Of a stretch of DNA of 64,000 nucleotides, positions 1 through 10,995 are shown in pieces. Positions within the stretch are counted from its first letter, which is position 1. Every line of letters starts with the position of its first letter. Where the stretch lies: contig AP025075.1 in the NCBI GenBank assembly GCA_036186865.1, positions 23,091,686 to 23,155,685 of the forward strand. Direction: 5' to 3'. Source of the DNA: Eustoma russellianum. Lineage: Eukaryota > Streptophyta > Magnoliopsida > Gentianales > Gentianaceae. Under the pieces are notes generated by a model. It searched no databases. It worked only from the letters and a program-made list of their open reading frames with translations, and was not told the DNA's origin. The position numbers and the translations under genes were made by a program.

Positions 1-151
1 TTGCTTCTAACAATCTTAAGATGTAATCATGTTCAATTCTTACTGGTTTATTTTCTGTATGCAAAACGGTTTTGTTACACTGTTTTTTCAGTCTTTTCCT
101 ACTCATTCTACTTTCCAAATGTGTTCTGATATATTCTTTCTCGATTGAACG

Positions 152-1075
152 GTGATAGAGAACGAAAGCGTAAGCTCAGTTCATGGCGTGAACGGTGCAC
201 GATATGGTGCTGCCCCCGAAGTGAATTTTGTTCCTTTGGCGCCCAATAATGCTGTGCCAATGAATACTGAACTAAATCCTGCAAATGTTGTAATTGGTCA
301 CATGGAGAAAACCGAGAAGTTCGGGGAAGCTTTTTCAAGAGATAGCAGCAGAAGACATTGTTTTGTGACGACGTTGCGATTGGACAAACTATTGAGCGAG
401 GACCCTCCTGTGGTTGTTCCTGTTGATGATCAGAATCTGAACATGCAGAACAATATGGCGGTTGTAGCTTGGTCTTACAATAATTATGTCTGTCTGAACC
501 AAATTTTGAGTTTCTTAGATAATACTCTGTATGGCGTGTATTGTACTTAAAAACTGCAAAATCGTCGTGGCTAGCTTTAGATAAGAAGTATCGATTTGAA
601 GATGCCAGCACAAAATAGTTTATAGTCGGTAAGTACATGGACTTTAAAATGTCACATTCCAAAACTGTAGTTTCCCAAGTTGATGAACTACAATTGTTGA
701 TGGCCGAAATGGAAGAGGTGGGCATGACACTCAGTGAATCTTACGAGGTTGCGGTTGTTATTGAGAAGCTACCTCTTTCATAGAGGGATTGTAAGAGCTA
801 TCTCAAGCACAAACAAAAAGAAATGACGATGGACAGTCTGATTGTTTAACTCCACATAAAGGAGGATAATCGAAGATCTGAGACAAGACCATATTTAAAT
901 ATTGGTCATGCCAAAGCCTATCTCGGAGAGGTGACAAACAAAAAAGCCAACCCTCCCGGAGTGAACTCCAAGAGCAAAGAGAGAGCTAAAAAGTTCACTG
1001 GGAAGTGCTATAATTGTGGACCCGGGGGCACCGTAATAGTGACTGCTGTAAGCCCAAGGAAAAGCAAAATTTAAA
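152..1075 (+). pseudogene. Copia-1 gag remnant (UBN2 family) with decayed CCHC knuckle
   Basis: Gag packages element RNA into virus-like particles. The open part at 152-550 carries an EKxEKF-type start, a hydrophobic stretch ending LRLDKLLSEDPP and an NNYVCLNQILS segment, as in UBN2 gags. Past the stop at 550 the family resemblance continues in shifted frames: KYRFEDAS near 585, FKMSHSKTVVSQVDELQ near 640 and IEKLPLS near 765. At about 1008-1050 a CYNCGPGG sequence is the first half of a zinc knuckle whose His and last Cys are lost by frameshift. The frame opens with GTG, so the true start is uncertain. At least three disruptions; a pseudogene. Confidence 0.8.
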
Positions 1076-1149
1076 AAAGCAAAAGCAAATCTCGTTTATG
1101 CCATAGATGACTTGAATCTGTGTGTTTTGGTATCGGAGTGAAATGTCAT

Positions 1150-2470
1150 GAAGAGCCTATGCGAATGATGGCTGGATATTGGAGCCACAAGACATGTCTG
1201 CGCCAATAGGGCGATGTTCTCAGAGTACAAGTCCAGGAATAACGAACAACTCTACATGGGGAATGCTGCCTCATCGAAGGTAGAAAGAGAAGAGAAAGTT
1301 GTTCTGAAACTGAACTCAAGAAAGTATCTCACTCTACAGAATGTGCTACATGTCTCTGATATCCAAAAGAATTTGGTTCATAGGGTTCTACTTGTCATGC
1401 ATGGGTTTAGACTAGTGTTAGAGTCAAACAAAGTTATTCTTTCAAAGAATGGTATGTATTTGGGGAAGGGGCACTTAACTTATACGATGTTCACGTTAAA
1501 TGTCATTATGATTGTACACAAGAAAGAATTGCCCGTAGTGGCTAATAATGATGCTTCCTCTTCTGCTTACATGCTTGAGTCTTTTTGTTTATGGCATTTT
1601 CATTTGGGACATGTAAATTACAAGTCAATACAAAGAATGATTAATCTTAACTTATTACCCAAATTGAATTTTAATAAGGAAAATGCCAAATTTGTGTTGA
1701 AGTAAAAATAGAAAAGGCACCATTTCCTTTAATAGAAAGAAAAACTGAACTTTTAGACTTAATTCATACAGATTTATGTGATTTAAAGTTCGTGCAAACA
1801 AGAGGTGGTAAAAAGTATTTTGTAACTTTTATCGATGATTGCACTAGATAATGTTATTTTTATTTGCTAAGTAGCAAAAATGAGGCCGTTGATGCTTTCA
1901 AAAATTATAAAAATGAAGTTGAGAATCAACTTAGCAGACAAATTAAAACAATGCGGAGTGATAGAGGTAGAGAATATGATGCACCGTTTAATGAATTTTC
2001 TTCAGAACATGGCATCATTCATCAAACGGCTACACCATATTCACCTCAGTCTAATGGTGTTGCAAAACGCAAAAACCGTATCTTGAAGGAGATGATGAAT
2101 GCTATATTATAAGTTTGGGTTTACCTAAGAACTTGTGGGGGAGGCGATTCTCTCTGTCAATGTCATTTTAAATAGAATTCCGTCTAAAAAGATGGATAAA
2201 ACCCTATAAAAACTTTGGAGAGGCCACACGCCTAGCTACAAATACTTGGAAACATGGGGGTATCTAGCAAAGGTTGATGTACCTAAACCAAGAGAAGTGA
2301 GGATTGGGCCTAAAACAATTTAATGCATATTCATAGGATATGCGACTAATAGTAGTGCATATCAGTTCTTGATGCACAAATCTGACAATCCTGACATACA
2401 TGAAAATGTTGTCATGGAGTCAATGAATGCAGTGTTCTTTGAAGATGTCTTTACAAAGAAAGACAAAAAC
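1150..2470 (+). pseudogene. Copia-1 protease and integrase remnant
   Basis: The frame begins with WLDIGATRHVC near 1173-1205, where the aspartic protease signature D-[ST]-G has become D-I-G. Next come the GAG-pre-integrase segment with LWHFHLGHVNYKS (integrase zinc-finger histidines, about 1590-1630), the first integrase aspartate in HTDLCD (about 1765) and the second in RSDRGREYD (about 1950). The third catalytic position reads NGVAKRKNR (about 2055), with lysine in place of the invariant glutamate. Several stops interrupt the frame (1705, 1850, 2112). Copia-Z keeps glutamate at the matching position, so this is a copy-specific loss. Confidence 0.82.
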
Positions 2471-2639
2471 AATGAAGAGGCAAGGACTAGTTAGTGAGTG
2501 CGTGAGACGACCCCTAAAGAAACTAAGGAACCTCATCAAAGAGAGCGAGCCAGAATACCAACATCCTTTAGACCAGATTTTCTAAACTATATGGTAGAAA
2601 ATAAGCCAAGAGCTATCGATGAGGCAATGTCAACTCCAG

Positions 2640-4090
2640 AAGCTCCTTTCTCGAAAGAGGCAATAACAGCGAGATAGATTCTATTTTTCAAAATCACACT
2701 AGAGAGCTGGTTGGCCTTTCACATGGAAGTAAATCACTTAGATGCAAGTGGATCTTCAAGAAAAAACTAAAAAAGGCTGTGTCTATAGATAAGTACAAGG
2801 CCTGATTGGTAGCTAAAGGCTATCTACCGAAGGAAGGCTTTGACTTTTTTGACACCAACTCACCAGTAACTAGGATATCTCTATAAGGATGTTAGTTGTT
2901 ATTGCTGCAGTTTACAACTTAGAAATCCATCAGATGGATGTGAAGACCGCCATTCTAAAGGGTGAGTTGTATGAAGAAATTTATATAGAGCGACTTGAAG
3001 GATTCGTTGTCACAGGACAAGAAAAGAAAGTATGTAGACTTGTTAAGTCCTTATACGGACTTATGCAAGCACCTAAACAGTGACACTTGAAGTTTGATCA
3101 AACGATGTTGTCTAATGGTTTTAAGAACAACGAGTGTGACAAGTGCATCTACATCAAGAACACACCTAATGGCTATATAATAGTATGTCTTTATATAGAC
3201 GACATGCTATTCTTGGGCAGTACTCATGATGTCATCACAAGTACGAAGAAGATGTTGACACAAAACTTCGACATAAAGGATATGAGAATTGCCAACGTTA
3301 CTAAGGTAGCTGAAGGACTCGCTTTGTCACAAACTCACTATATTGAATATGTTTTGAAACGATTCAGTATGTTTGATGTTAAACTAGTAAAGACTCTACT
3401 TGACTTAAGTATACACTTAAGGAAGAACCGAGGCAAACCAATAGCTCAATTGAAGTACTTATAAGTAATTGGAAGTCAGATATACACAACAAACTGTAAA
3501 AGACTAGACTCAGCATGCTAGTCAACAAACTGAGCATGTTTACTAATTATCCAAGCGATGATCATTGGAAAGCTTTAAATGGAGTAATGAGGTACCTGAA
3601 ATATACAATGAACCTTGGACTATATTATACAAGATATCCAACAGTGTTAGAAATGTATTATGATGCCAACTGGATATATGATAGTAAAGACTCTAAGTCC
3701 ACCAGTGGATACTTCTTCACAGTTGGTAGTGTTGCTTTGTCGTGAAAATCTACAAAGCAAATGTACATAGCTTGTTCCACTATGGATACTAAGTTTATAG
3801 CACTAGATTAAGCTGGAGAAGAGGCTGAATGACTTCAAAATTTCCTAGAGGATGTTTCATGCTAGCCTAAGCCAATCGCTGCATTCAGCATACACTGTGA
3901 TAGTCAGTCAACTATCGGACGAGCTCAAAGCAGTATACATAATGGTAAGTCTTGACACATACGTCAAAGACATAATACCATTAAACAGTTGATATCTAAT
4001 GACGTGATTTCCATTGATTATATAAAATCAAAGGATAATTATGCAGATCCGCTTACAAAAGGTTTGTCTAGATATAGTTGTCACATTTGA
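2640..4090 (+). pseudogene. Copia-1 reverse transcriptase and RNase H remnant
   Basis: RT motifs in order: YKA.LVAKGY near 2795, MDVKTAILKGELYEEIY near 2935-2985, VKSLYGLMQAPKQ near 3045 and the catalytic YIDDM box near 3195-3210. RNase H follows, with YYDANW near 3655, the KSTSGYFF segment near 3700 and CDSQSTI near 3895, ending NYADPLTKGLSR near 4035-4070. Stops at 2886, 3083, 3464 and 3745 break it into pieces. The acidic residue of the second RNase H motif has drifted (STMDTKFIAL). The 270-base open frame at 4180-4449 lies in the non-coding tail after RNase H and matches nothing I know. Confidence 0.85.
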
Positions 4091-4679
4091 CAAACGGAAC
4101 GGGACTAAAGCCTAAAATGCAAGAACCTTTGTAACGATAACTCAACCTTATTGACTGGAGATCTCATAATCTTGGTTCAATGGGACAACTATTTTATGAA
4201 TTTTCAATAGAGCAATTACCCATTCTATTGAATAAAACTGTTGTCTACAAAAAGAGTCAGGATAAGCTAATGCTTTTAATGATTTCCTATATCTTAGTAC
4301 ATCAAGTGGAGTATGGCAGAATACTCTCTATAGAAAATACCTATGTAAGTGTGAAGTGGGGCTGCTTCTATGAGAATTCTGTCAGGAAAGAGTTCTCGAA
4401 AACCCTTCCGAAACGAGACTATTCATGGCTAAAACGAACACAACCATAAGAACCAAAAAGGGTGTTCAAAGAATGTTGTGTGAGTATTGTTATCTAAGTT
4501 CACGGTAAAGATTGCTCAGTTCAAGACGTCAAGTCACTAATTAGTCGAGTGGATCCGATAGTACATCGCTATAAAAGGTTCAAAGCCAGAAGCTACCTCT
4601 TCTGATCCATCATTTTCTTGTCTGACTTCTCTACATAGTCTGCATCTGCATTTGCTTTAATTTCCATCCATGTGCAGAT

Positions 4680-5545
4680 TGTTGGAGTAATTGGACTTTG
4701 GCCTAATAAAATAAGTTACAATTTTGGTTAACAACATACTTTGATCTTAATTATAATTAGTTTCTATTAATGACAAATAGAAACTAATGGGTCATGAATT
4801 ATCTACTTAACGAGTAGATAATTTTAGGTTTTGCAAATCACTCAATTACAATATCGGGTGAATGAAAAATTAATGTTCAAAGTGGATGTAAAAAATTGTT
4901 TAATAGGTGATGTGGCTTCCTAAGAAAGGGACACATCACCCTTGTGGACGGAATACCACATTGGTGAAAGGAAGTAAAATTACCACCAAATATATGTAAA
5001 GAATAGTCCCTTTAGATGTGCCCTTCGGTCAAGCGAAGTTTTGACCAGAGAAAAGATCTACAAGATTGCCACGCACGACGCTGCCCGACTGGCTCGATCT
5101 CGGGCTCATGCTGATTCCTATCCTTTTGGAGAAAATTCTTGTGGGCTTGTTGGATTAATTACTTGTAAAAGTCTCCAGGCTTAGCTGCGCAGCAACCCAG
5201 CAAAAAGTCTCCAGGAGCAGTCCGGTCCACATGCCTGTCCCTACGCAAATAAAATCAAATGGTTCGTGTGTTTTGATTGGACGGTGTTGGTTTTGATCCA
5301 ACAGCTGCAGTTCAAACCAATATGTGGTTTTCATTCAATGCCTCAGGATTGGTCCTGCAATACGGTTTTCATCTAACGGCTGTGGATTAACTCATCCTTT
5401 AATAAAATCATGGCATACACACATCTTAAGCTAGGACAAAATTGCCAACTCGACGTATAAAGACAATCTAAAATGCAAAGCGAATCTTCGTTTAGTGCAA
5501 AGGAAATACTGAATTCATGCAAAGCCAACTCGTTGTTACACTGTT
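4680..5545 (+). repeat. Putative 3' LTR of Copia-1
   Basis: TGTTGGAG at 4680 follows a short purine-rich run (tgtgcagat), as expected for a polypurine tract and LTR start. Copia-Z has the equivalent arrangement on the minus strand (purine run then TATTGGAG, 59828), and both copies share an internal motif, ctacttaacgagtagataat in this copy (4802-4821). A TATA-like gtataaaga lies near 5455. The 3' limit is uncertain. No gene is seen in this stretch. Confidence 0.55.
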
Positions 5546-5966
5546 ATGCATATATTTGTTTTTCTTTCCGTTTGGTACCTGAAGAGAGGGGGAAGATATT
5601 TGACTTTCCTTAAAGACTTAGTCCTTACTAAGTCCAAATACTGAATTCTTTATCTTTACCTGAAGGACTAAGTCTACATGCTGAAATTTTGGAAGCAATT
5701 TGAAAGAAATTTTTTTCTGAAATATGTGGTGATACATGGACCGATTTTGTGGATTAGTTCAAATATAAATTTATAATCATATAGGATTAGACAAATTATA
5801 AATACACAAGTTTTTTTAATTGGAAACATCTTGCTTGAGGCCACAACATTATTTGCAAAAACCAAATATAACTAAAAAATAGGTTTTTTTAAAAAAGTTG
5901 AATGGTAAAAAAAATACAGTTTTTATTGAGTAACACGATTGAAAATATAACCGTGCTTTGATACCA
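5546..5966. repeat. Non-coding stretch with a 13-bp perfect inverted repeat and a dispersed ~150-bp repeat
   Basis: At 5614-5626 agacttagtcctt is matched in reverse complement at 5663-5675, able to form a hairpin with a 36-base loop. Positions about 5812-5966 match, with many changes, 8450-8590 and 18295-18430 (shared core: gaaacatctt.c.tgaggcc.aaacattattt). No convincing coding potential; a 63-codon minus-strand frame partly overlaps the shared core. Confidence 0.5.
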
Positions 5967-6176
5967 TGATAAGTCTCAATGAAAGAGAAAAAATTTCTCT
6001 TTTCTCAATTTATTCAACATAACAGTCCTTTACATCATGCATGATACATAAGTCAAGCTATTAAATTTCTAATCAAACTAATCCAATCCTAATCAAATCA
6101 CATCAAATCGAAATTAAATTAAAATAAAGATAATTTGAAGTAAATATAATAATAACTAAATGAAATTATCCCAACA
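5967..6176 (-). repeat. Possible solitary or truncated Copia LTR (minus strand)
   Basis: Read on the minus strand the segment begins TGTTGGGATAA (6176) and ends GACTTATCA (5967), and is followed immediately by TGGTATCAAAGC (5955-5966), which looks like the initiator-tRNA-Met primer binding site used by plant Copia elements. That would make it a 5' LTR with its internal region gone. No TSD is visible, and the PBS-like bases also lie at the edge of a dispersed repeat, so the resemblance could be chance. Confidence 0.4.
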
Positions 6177-6383
6177 TATCTTAAGATATCTCTTAACATC
6201 ATATCCTAGCTTACTTCATTAAACTACCTCATCTTTGCTTTTCCTTGGATAGAATATGATTTACGGTTGTCGCTAAATCCACTATTAACATAAAACAAAA
6301 GATTTTTCAAATATTGTATTAATTAGCTTCTTCGTTGGTCGTGAAACAATACTGTATTGATTTAAAATGTCATTAGAAGGTTG
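6177..6383. other. Short intergenic spacer
   Basis: AT-rich sequence with no recognisable gene or repeat. It is the left flank of the R solo LTR insertion; its last bases lead into the TSD GTCAA at 6384-6388. Confidence 0.4.
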
Positions 6384-6388
6384 GTCAA

Positions 6389-7873
6389 TGTTAGGTCCCT
6401 TAGAACACACTAGAAGGGAGGGTTGAATAGTGTGTTCACCAAGTATGGATATTTTATGGCTATTTTTCGTTTTCAAGTGCAACCAATACTTGGGTGTGTT
6501 CTTTAGAAAGGGTAAAGACTTGAAAGAAAGTAAAGAACACAAGTATGTATAGAGGTTCAAGTCGAATGACTCTACTCCTCTACCTTCTTGGTGTTTCACA
6601 AGAAGGATTTTGAAATGGGGATTGTTATTTCTTTTGGGGGAAACAACAATCAAAACAAAATCAAGAAAATACAAAAACTTGGCACCTTGCCTAGACCACA
6701 ACCAAGAATTCTAACCCTTTGAAGTCTAGCCTCCAAAGATCTTCTTTGCCCTCAAAGAAATCTTGTAGGGAGAATAGTGCACCACACACTATCAACTAAC
6801 CCTTCAAAGTCTAGAAAACTTAAACAAAGAGCACCCTTGCTCCTTGACCAACAATCTACCCAATCTCTCACAGAATAATCTCACCAAGAAGAAGACTCTT
6901 CTTCTTACAATAATCACTCTCAACAATAAAGTAAAGATATACAAAGATTACAAATATTTTGAGAGCTTGAGCTTGAGAGAACTTGAGAACTTGAAGAGTA
7001 GAAAGTTGTTGAAGAATGTGGAAGAAACCCTATTTTATCAACTTCAAAGTTTCTTCCCGTTTGAAACCCTCTGCACTGACATTAATGGGTTTTGGCATCA
7101 TGTGTTGGTGAGTCCTCATCATTGGAGATCTCCCTTTGGCATGTAGCAACATTCTTGGAGAGATTTCAAATTGAATGCCAAGAAAGGAAACCTGAAAATC
7201 TTCAACAGAGAGGAGCCTGCAAAAAAGACACTAAAAAGAGAGGGTACAGAGAGTCAACTGATGTTAAAAAGTGAAGTTCAAGACCTTTGTAACGTTGGTC
7301 ACATGAAGCGCCTAATGTGCAAAAGCACAGGCGTTCGATGTGACATTGAGCGCTTGATGTGAAAATGAACAGTCGTTCGAAGTCACATCAAGCGCCTAAT
7401 GTGGGCTTCTTAAGGCGTTCGAAGTCACATGAAGCGCTTAATGTGGCACTTCATGCTTGTTCGAACTAACTCTGACTTTTACTCAGAGAAAGTACTTAGG
7501 AGTACGTGCCCAGCCAGGGGGAAAAGTACTTTTGGCATCGTGGACTGCATAAAGCGCCTAAAGAGGCGTTCAAAGTGTTCGCACTTTTCAACAGGTCACA
7601 TAAAGCGCCTAATCAGGCGTTCAAAGGGTCCTGTTTTACAAACACACACATGAAGCGCCTAATCTAGGCGTTCGAAGAGTTCGCAGATCCAGACACTTCA
7701 CATAAGACGCCTAATCTAGGCGTTCGAAGTGTACTGGACTCCACCAAGGTACATTAGGCGCCTAATGTAGGCGTTCGAAGTATACTGACTTCAAACAACT
7801 AACATGAAGCGCCTAATGGGTTGTTCAATGTGCCAAAGTTGTGCAAATAATCAAAACTCAACATGTTCTAACA
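6389..7873 (-). repeat. Sirevirus R family solo LTR, copy A (TSD GTCAA)
   Basis: On the minus strand the LTR runs from TGTTAGAACATG (7873) to GGGACCTAACA (6389). GTCAA flanks it on both sides (6384-6388 and 7874-7878) and there is no PBS or gag next to it, so it is a solo LTR left by LTR-LTR recombination. It is nearly identical to the 5' LTR of the R element at 16239-17721. The half facing the LTR start holds an array of inverted short motifs. A 100-codon plus-strand frame (6844-7146) is antisense within the LTR, shared with copy B only through duplication, and is not called as a gene. Confidence 0.88.
7295..7830. repeat. Inverted-motif array in R LTR copy A
   Basis: About nine to ten units alternate a motif like aagcgcctaatg with gcgttcgaag, each pair 40-60 bases apart. 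The two motifs frame short variable spacers and pair imperfectly with neighbours, giving potential small hairpins. The array sits in the U3 part of the LTR, where Sireviruses are known to carry repeated palindromic motifs. Identical in layout to 17145-17680. Confidence 0.8.
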
Positions 7874-8793
7874 GTCAACTCTATTTCCCTACTTTGTATC
7901 ATAGTATTTGGATTATTTGGTAAAGCTCTGCTTGCCGTCAAGCGAATGAGAATATTTTTGACCTATCTTAAGCGAATAATATTTATTTACTCGACTTAGT
8001 CTTATCAAGTCACAATTGTCATTTCTTGAAATAACAGAGTAGGTTAACTATATATTTCCAATAAGCTAATTACTAGGACAAAGATAATTGCTTGACATAT
8101 AATGACAATTTAAATTACAAATAAAATATTCGTTCTATTTTTTATTAAAAAAATAAAATAAAATAAAGCAACAAAGTGGACTTTTGAAGGCTAACAGCTC
8201 AGGGTGCTGTTACATGAAAATGCATTTATGGTGGAACTTTAATGTAGTACAGCAGCATCTTCAAAATTGAAATATATATATGAGTGTGTTGAACTTTCTT
8301 CCATATGTAAGAAAAAGGCTTAAAAAGCGTTGGAAGGTTGATGGACCTTGATCAATTACTCTGCTTCTTTTTTTTTTTTTTGTTGAAGGTAAATTTGATT
8401 TCACTAATAAACCATCATCAGCTATATCAGCCGAAGATACATATAGTATTGGAAACATCTTACATGAGGCCAAAACATTATTTGAAAAGCCAAATCTAAC
8501 CAAAAGATGGGGATTTTTTAAGTAAATCGAAGGGTAAAAACCATCGCAATTTTTGTTGAGAAACAAGGTTCAAGTCACCATCTTTGATTCCCTATATATG
8601 CACAAAAGAAGGGGTGGGGGGAGAGAGATAAAACAACTTTAGTAAATTGGCGACTCCATGAAAAATGTAACCTTTGTCATAAAGGTTACGGTCGTCGCAA
8701 ATACATGGTTCAACAAAACTATGGCTACAAGTTCTTTCAATACAATTGCCTACATAGCAGATTTTAGTGTTACAAAAAACCGCGTGAGCATGG
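7874..8793. repeat. Duplicated host-like flank, copy A, with cysteine-rich frame remnant
   Basis: This 920-base segment follows the R solo LTR and is nearly identical to 17722-18642. It is not part of the R element: TSD GTCAA starts it in both places. On the minus strand positions about 8600-8793 carry a copy of the cysteine-rich frame described at 18442-18642, with a one-base length difference in an A run (8773-8779, one more than in copy B). The poly-T at about 8370 and the dispersed repeat at 8450-8590 are the other landmarks. Nothing else coding is seen. Confidence 0.7.
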
Positions 8794-9421
8794 TGTTAGA
8801 TCCGTGACAATCACTTTAGAAGGGGTGAATAGATTGCTGGATGATTTTGAAGAATTTTCTTGTTTTTGGCTATCTTCAACTCAATGAAAAACAATCAAAG
8901 TAAAAAATGAATGAGTAAACCTGATATAGAGTGGTTAAAATTGTAAATGATTCTATTCTACAACCACTTTATTTCCAAAGTGGATTTTCAACAACTACTC
9001 TTCTTATTATTCTTAATAAGAACAACCACGGCAATACTTACACTAACACCTTAGTATACGAACCACAACACAACTTCTTGCACAAAACAATTTTGTGCAA
9101 CCATAACATCTTCAGCTCTAAACAAGAACAACTTCTTGCTAACTCACAACTTCAACAAAGTTCTTTGAGAGAAATTTCTCACAGTGGGTTTTAGGAAATA
9201 GTGGGGTTTACACATTCTCACTAGTCTAGACACAAGCAAGAGATCAAATATTTATGGTCTCTTTTGTGTTAGACTTACAAACTCTCAATTTACAACAATG
9301 AAGAACAAATAAGAGCTTAACAAGCGTGAAAAAACTTTACACAAATGAGCGAAATTTACAACAATGAAGAATAAAGCTTGAATAGGATAAAAGTGTATGA
9401 AAGCCTCATCTGAGCTTCTTC
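8794..9421 (-). repeat. Sirevirus K LTR, copy A, truncated
   Basis: The minus-strand LTR end GGATCTAACA lies at 8794, preceded on the plus strand by catgg (8789-8793), the same TSD half seen in copy B. The sequence matches 18643-19288 and then stops abruptly at 9421 inside the LTR, where the R internal region begins. Copy A lacks about 17 bases present in copy B near 18755-18775, between short direct repeats. The palindrome array and the LTR start are missing because of the junction. Confidence 0.85.
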
Positions 9422-9423
9422 GA
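9412..9423. other. Duplication breakpoint: K LTR joined to R internal region
   Basis: Copies A and B agree up to gagcttcttc (A 9421, B 19288) and then part: A continues gacctcatc, which is coding sequence of the R env-like frame, while B continues aatttatag within the K LTR. The join is therefore a recombination junction and not an LTR boundary. The shared bases at the join could include a few bases of microhomology. Confidence 0.8.
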
Positions 9424-10398
9424 CCTCATCTTCGTCACGAATAGTGGTGGCCTTCCTTTTCTGCGAGTCAACGGCCTGGGCGATGTTATAGTGATCATAA
9501 AGATCGGATTTGGCAACTGGGGACAAATCATCATCATTAATAGCAATGCCTTTTGATTTGAGCAAAATCGTGACGATGTTGGCAAAAGGCAGAGCTTTGG
9601 ACCCCTTTCGAAGAGCCGCAAACATGACTTCGATGATGATCCAGGCCAGATTCAGCTGAGTAAGGTGCTTGAGGCGGTAAGAGACATAGAAATCCATGTT
9701 GCTGGGATTTCTAGTGGCCTTGCCATTGATGCAGTAGGTGACAACCGCGAGCAGAATGCGATCCACCAACGGCATGTTCTGAGTCTTCTTAGAGGGGTAA
9801 TACCCCAGATCAAATTTAACGTCCTGCGCGGAGACGCCGTATTTGGAACTCCAGTCAAATACGGAGAAATCTGTCAAGCCCTCATTTCTGATACGCAAAA
9901 CTTCACAGATTTCAGGGACAGTGAAGCTAAGAGGAGTATCATCGATGAAGGAGTTTAGAGAGAATGATTGAGACTCAGATTGTGGGGTGACCACAAGTTG
10001 GAGTAGAACATCCGGGTGTGCTCGCGGGAGAATTTTTTCATATCAAGTCTGGACCAAAGGGACGTCCAGCCTTGATGTTCTAGTAGAGGAAAGATTTCAA
10101 GTGCACTGCTCTTTTCAGGAACGTTGCTAAGGTTGAGCAGTTTCAGAGGGATGATCAAACGATTGTTTGCGATCCATTCCTGGTATAGCATACAGGAATG
10201 ATAGGAAACATGAACCCCTTTATCGATGGAGCGTGGGGGTTTCTTGATTTCGGGTTCGAATTTCTTCAACCAAGGAAAATTTTCCTTGGTGAATCCTTCA
10301 CGGATGGCTATGAGTTCTTGAGGCTCGACAATTCCTTGTCCAGCCGTTTGTTTTCTCTTTTGGGTTCTTGGACGTTTGGAAGGACCAGCAGAAGCCAT
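9422..10398 (-). pseudogene. Envelope-like / putative plant transposon domain frame of Sirevirus R
   Basis: The frame starts at ATG 10398 with a basic, nuclear-signal-like N-terminus (SKRPRTQKRKQ), then a globular part resembling the plant retrotransposon domain found in Sirevirus env-like and related extra frames (FYSNL, FTVPEICEVLRI, a PLVDRILLAVVTYCING segment and a following hydrophobic AWIIIEVMFAAL). A one-base frameshift near 9990 splits it into two overlapping frames (10398-9955 and 9994-9356). The last residues past DEVEEAQ are read from the K LTR across the 9421 junction, so the true C-terminus is lost. Function in plants is unknown; the call rests on position after pol and on domain resemblance. 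Confidence 0.65.
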
Positions 10399-10739
10399 TG
10401 AAAAAGAAGTTTTGAGAAGGAGATGGCTTGAAGATTTCAGGGTAAGAGGAGGAGTGATGAAGAAGGGAGAAGAAGAAGTTGGATTTTAAAGGGTGAAAGG
10501 AGGAAGAGGAAGAGTTTGTGGAGTAATGGTGGAGATGAAAAAGAGGAGAAGTGGGAGAGTGGGAGAGAGGATAGAGGTAGAAGATGAAGAGTTTGAGGGA
10601 ATGGGGAAAAGGAAATGCAGATCGTGGGGAAGAGGGAGGAGGCAGACGTGGGAGAGAGAGAGGGAATTGATGGTCCTTGAATGGCGCGAAAACTGAAGAG
10701 GCGGCGAAAAGACAGGGTGATAATAGGGTTAAAGGGCCT
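10399..10739 (-). promoter_or_regulatory. Pyrimidine-rich leader upstream of the env-like frame
   Basis: On the minus strand this stretch is dominated by CT-rich runs (ctccctcttcc, ctctctctcc), lying between the motif array and the env-like ATG. Such a composition is common in plant 5' leaders. A long frame through it is Ser/Pro/Phe-rich, as any pyrimidine tract would give, and is not called as a gene. No clear TATA box was found. Confidence 0.35.
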
Positions 10740-10995
10740 ATTGTGACATAGAACGACTTCATAAGTAAGGATGAAGCGCCTAATGTCACATTGAACGAGA
10801 GTGAGATGAGGATAAAGCGCTTAATGCTACATCGAACGAGTGAACAAAATCAGATGAAGCGCTTGATCCTACATCGAACGCCCTAACAAAGGAACATAAA
10901 GCGCCTGATGTCACTTCGAACAAGTGACATCCTTAACATCAGGCGCTTGATGTGACATCGAACGCCTGAGGAGAGTATGATGAAGCGCTTTATGT
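10740..10995. repeat. Second inverted-motif array, between pol and env-like frame of R
   Basis: At least five units with the same motifs as the R LTR array: gatgaagcgcctaatgtcac and atcgaacg on the plus strand. The order and spacing match the LTR array but the intervening bases differ, so it is not a simple LTR fragment. It lies directly upstream (on the minus strand) of the CT-rich leader and the env-like ATG. Confidence 0.75.

Larger units (their letters stand above)
1..5545 (+). mobile_element. Copia-1: decayed Ty1/Copia LTR retrotransposon
   Basis: On the plus strand this stretch holds, in Copia order, a UBN2-type gag, a CCHC knuckle, a protease-like DxGA motif, integrase, reverse transcriptase and RNase H, followed by a putative 3' LTR from 4680. 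Integrase preceding RT is diagnostic of Copia. Every domain is broken by stops or frameshifts, so the element is dead. The 5' LTR is missing or lies outside the window. The same family recurs in the opposite orientation at 58586-64000 (Copia-Z). The right border near 5545 is approximate: short similarity between positions 62-90 and 5518-5545 hints at a shared LTR end, but this is weak. Confidence 0.85.

Noticed and set aside
108..725. 205-codon minus-strand frame
   Set aside because: Antisense shadow of the Copia-1 gag, with no known domain.
5955..5966. tRNA-derived sequence
   Set aside because: Only a 12-base match to a primer binding site; no tRNA structure.
6844..7146. 100-codon frame, also at 16693-16995
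   Set aside because: Antisense inside the R LTR; identical in both places only because the LTR is duplicated, so conservation is not evidence of selection.
7295..7830. CRISPR-like array
   Set aside because: Units alternate two motifs, vary in length and lie in a plant LTR; no direct repeats of constant length and no cas genes.
10298..10789. 163-codon Ser/Pro-rich minus-strand frame
   Set aside because: Produced by the CT-rich leader and overlapping the start of the env-like frame; composition only.
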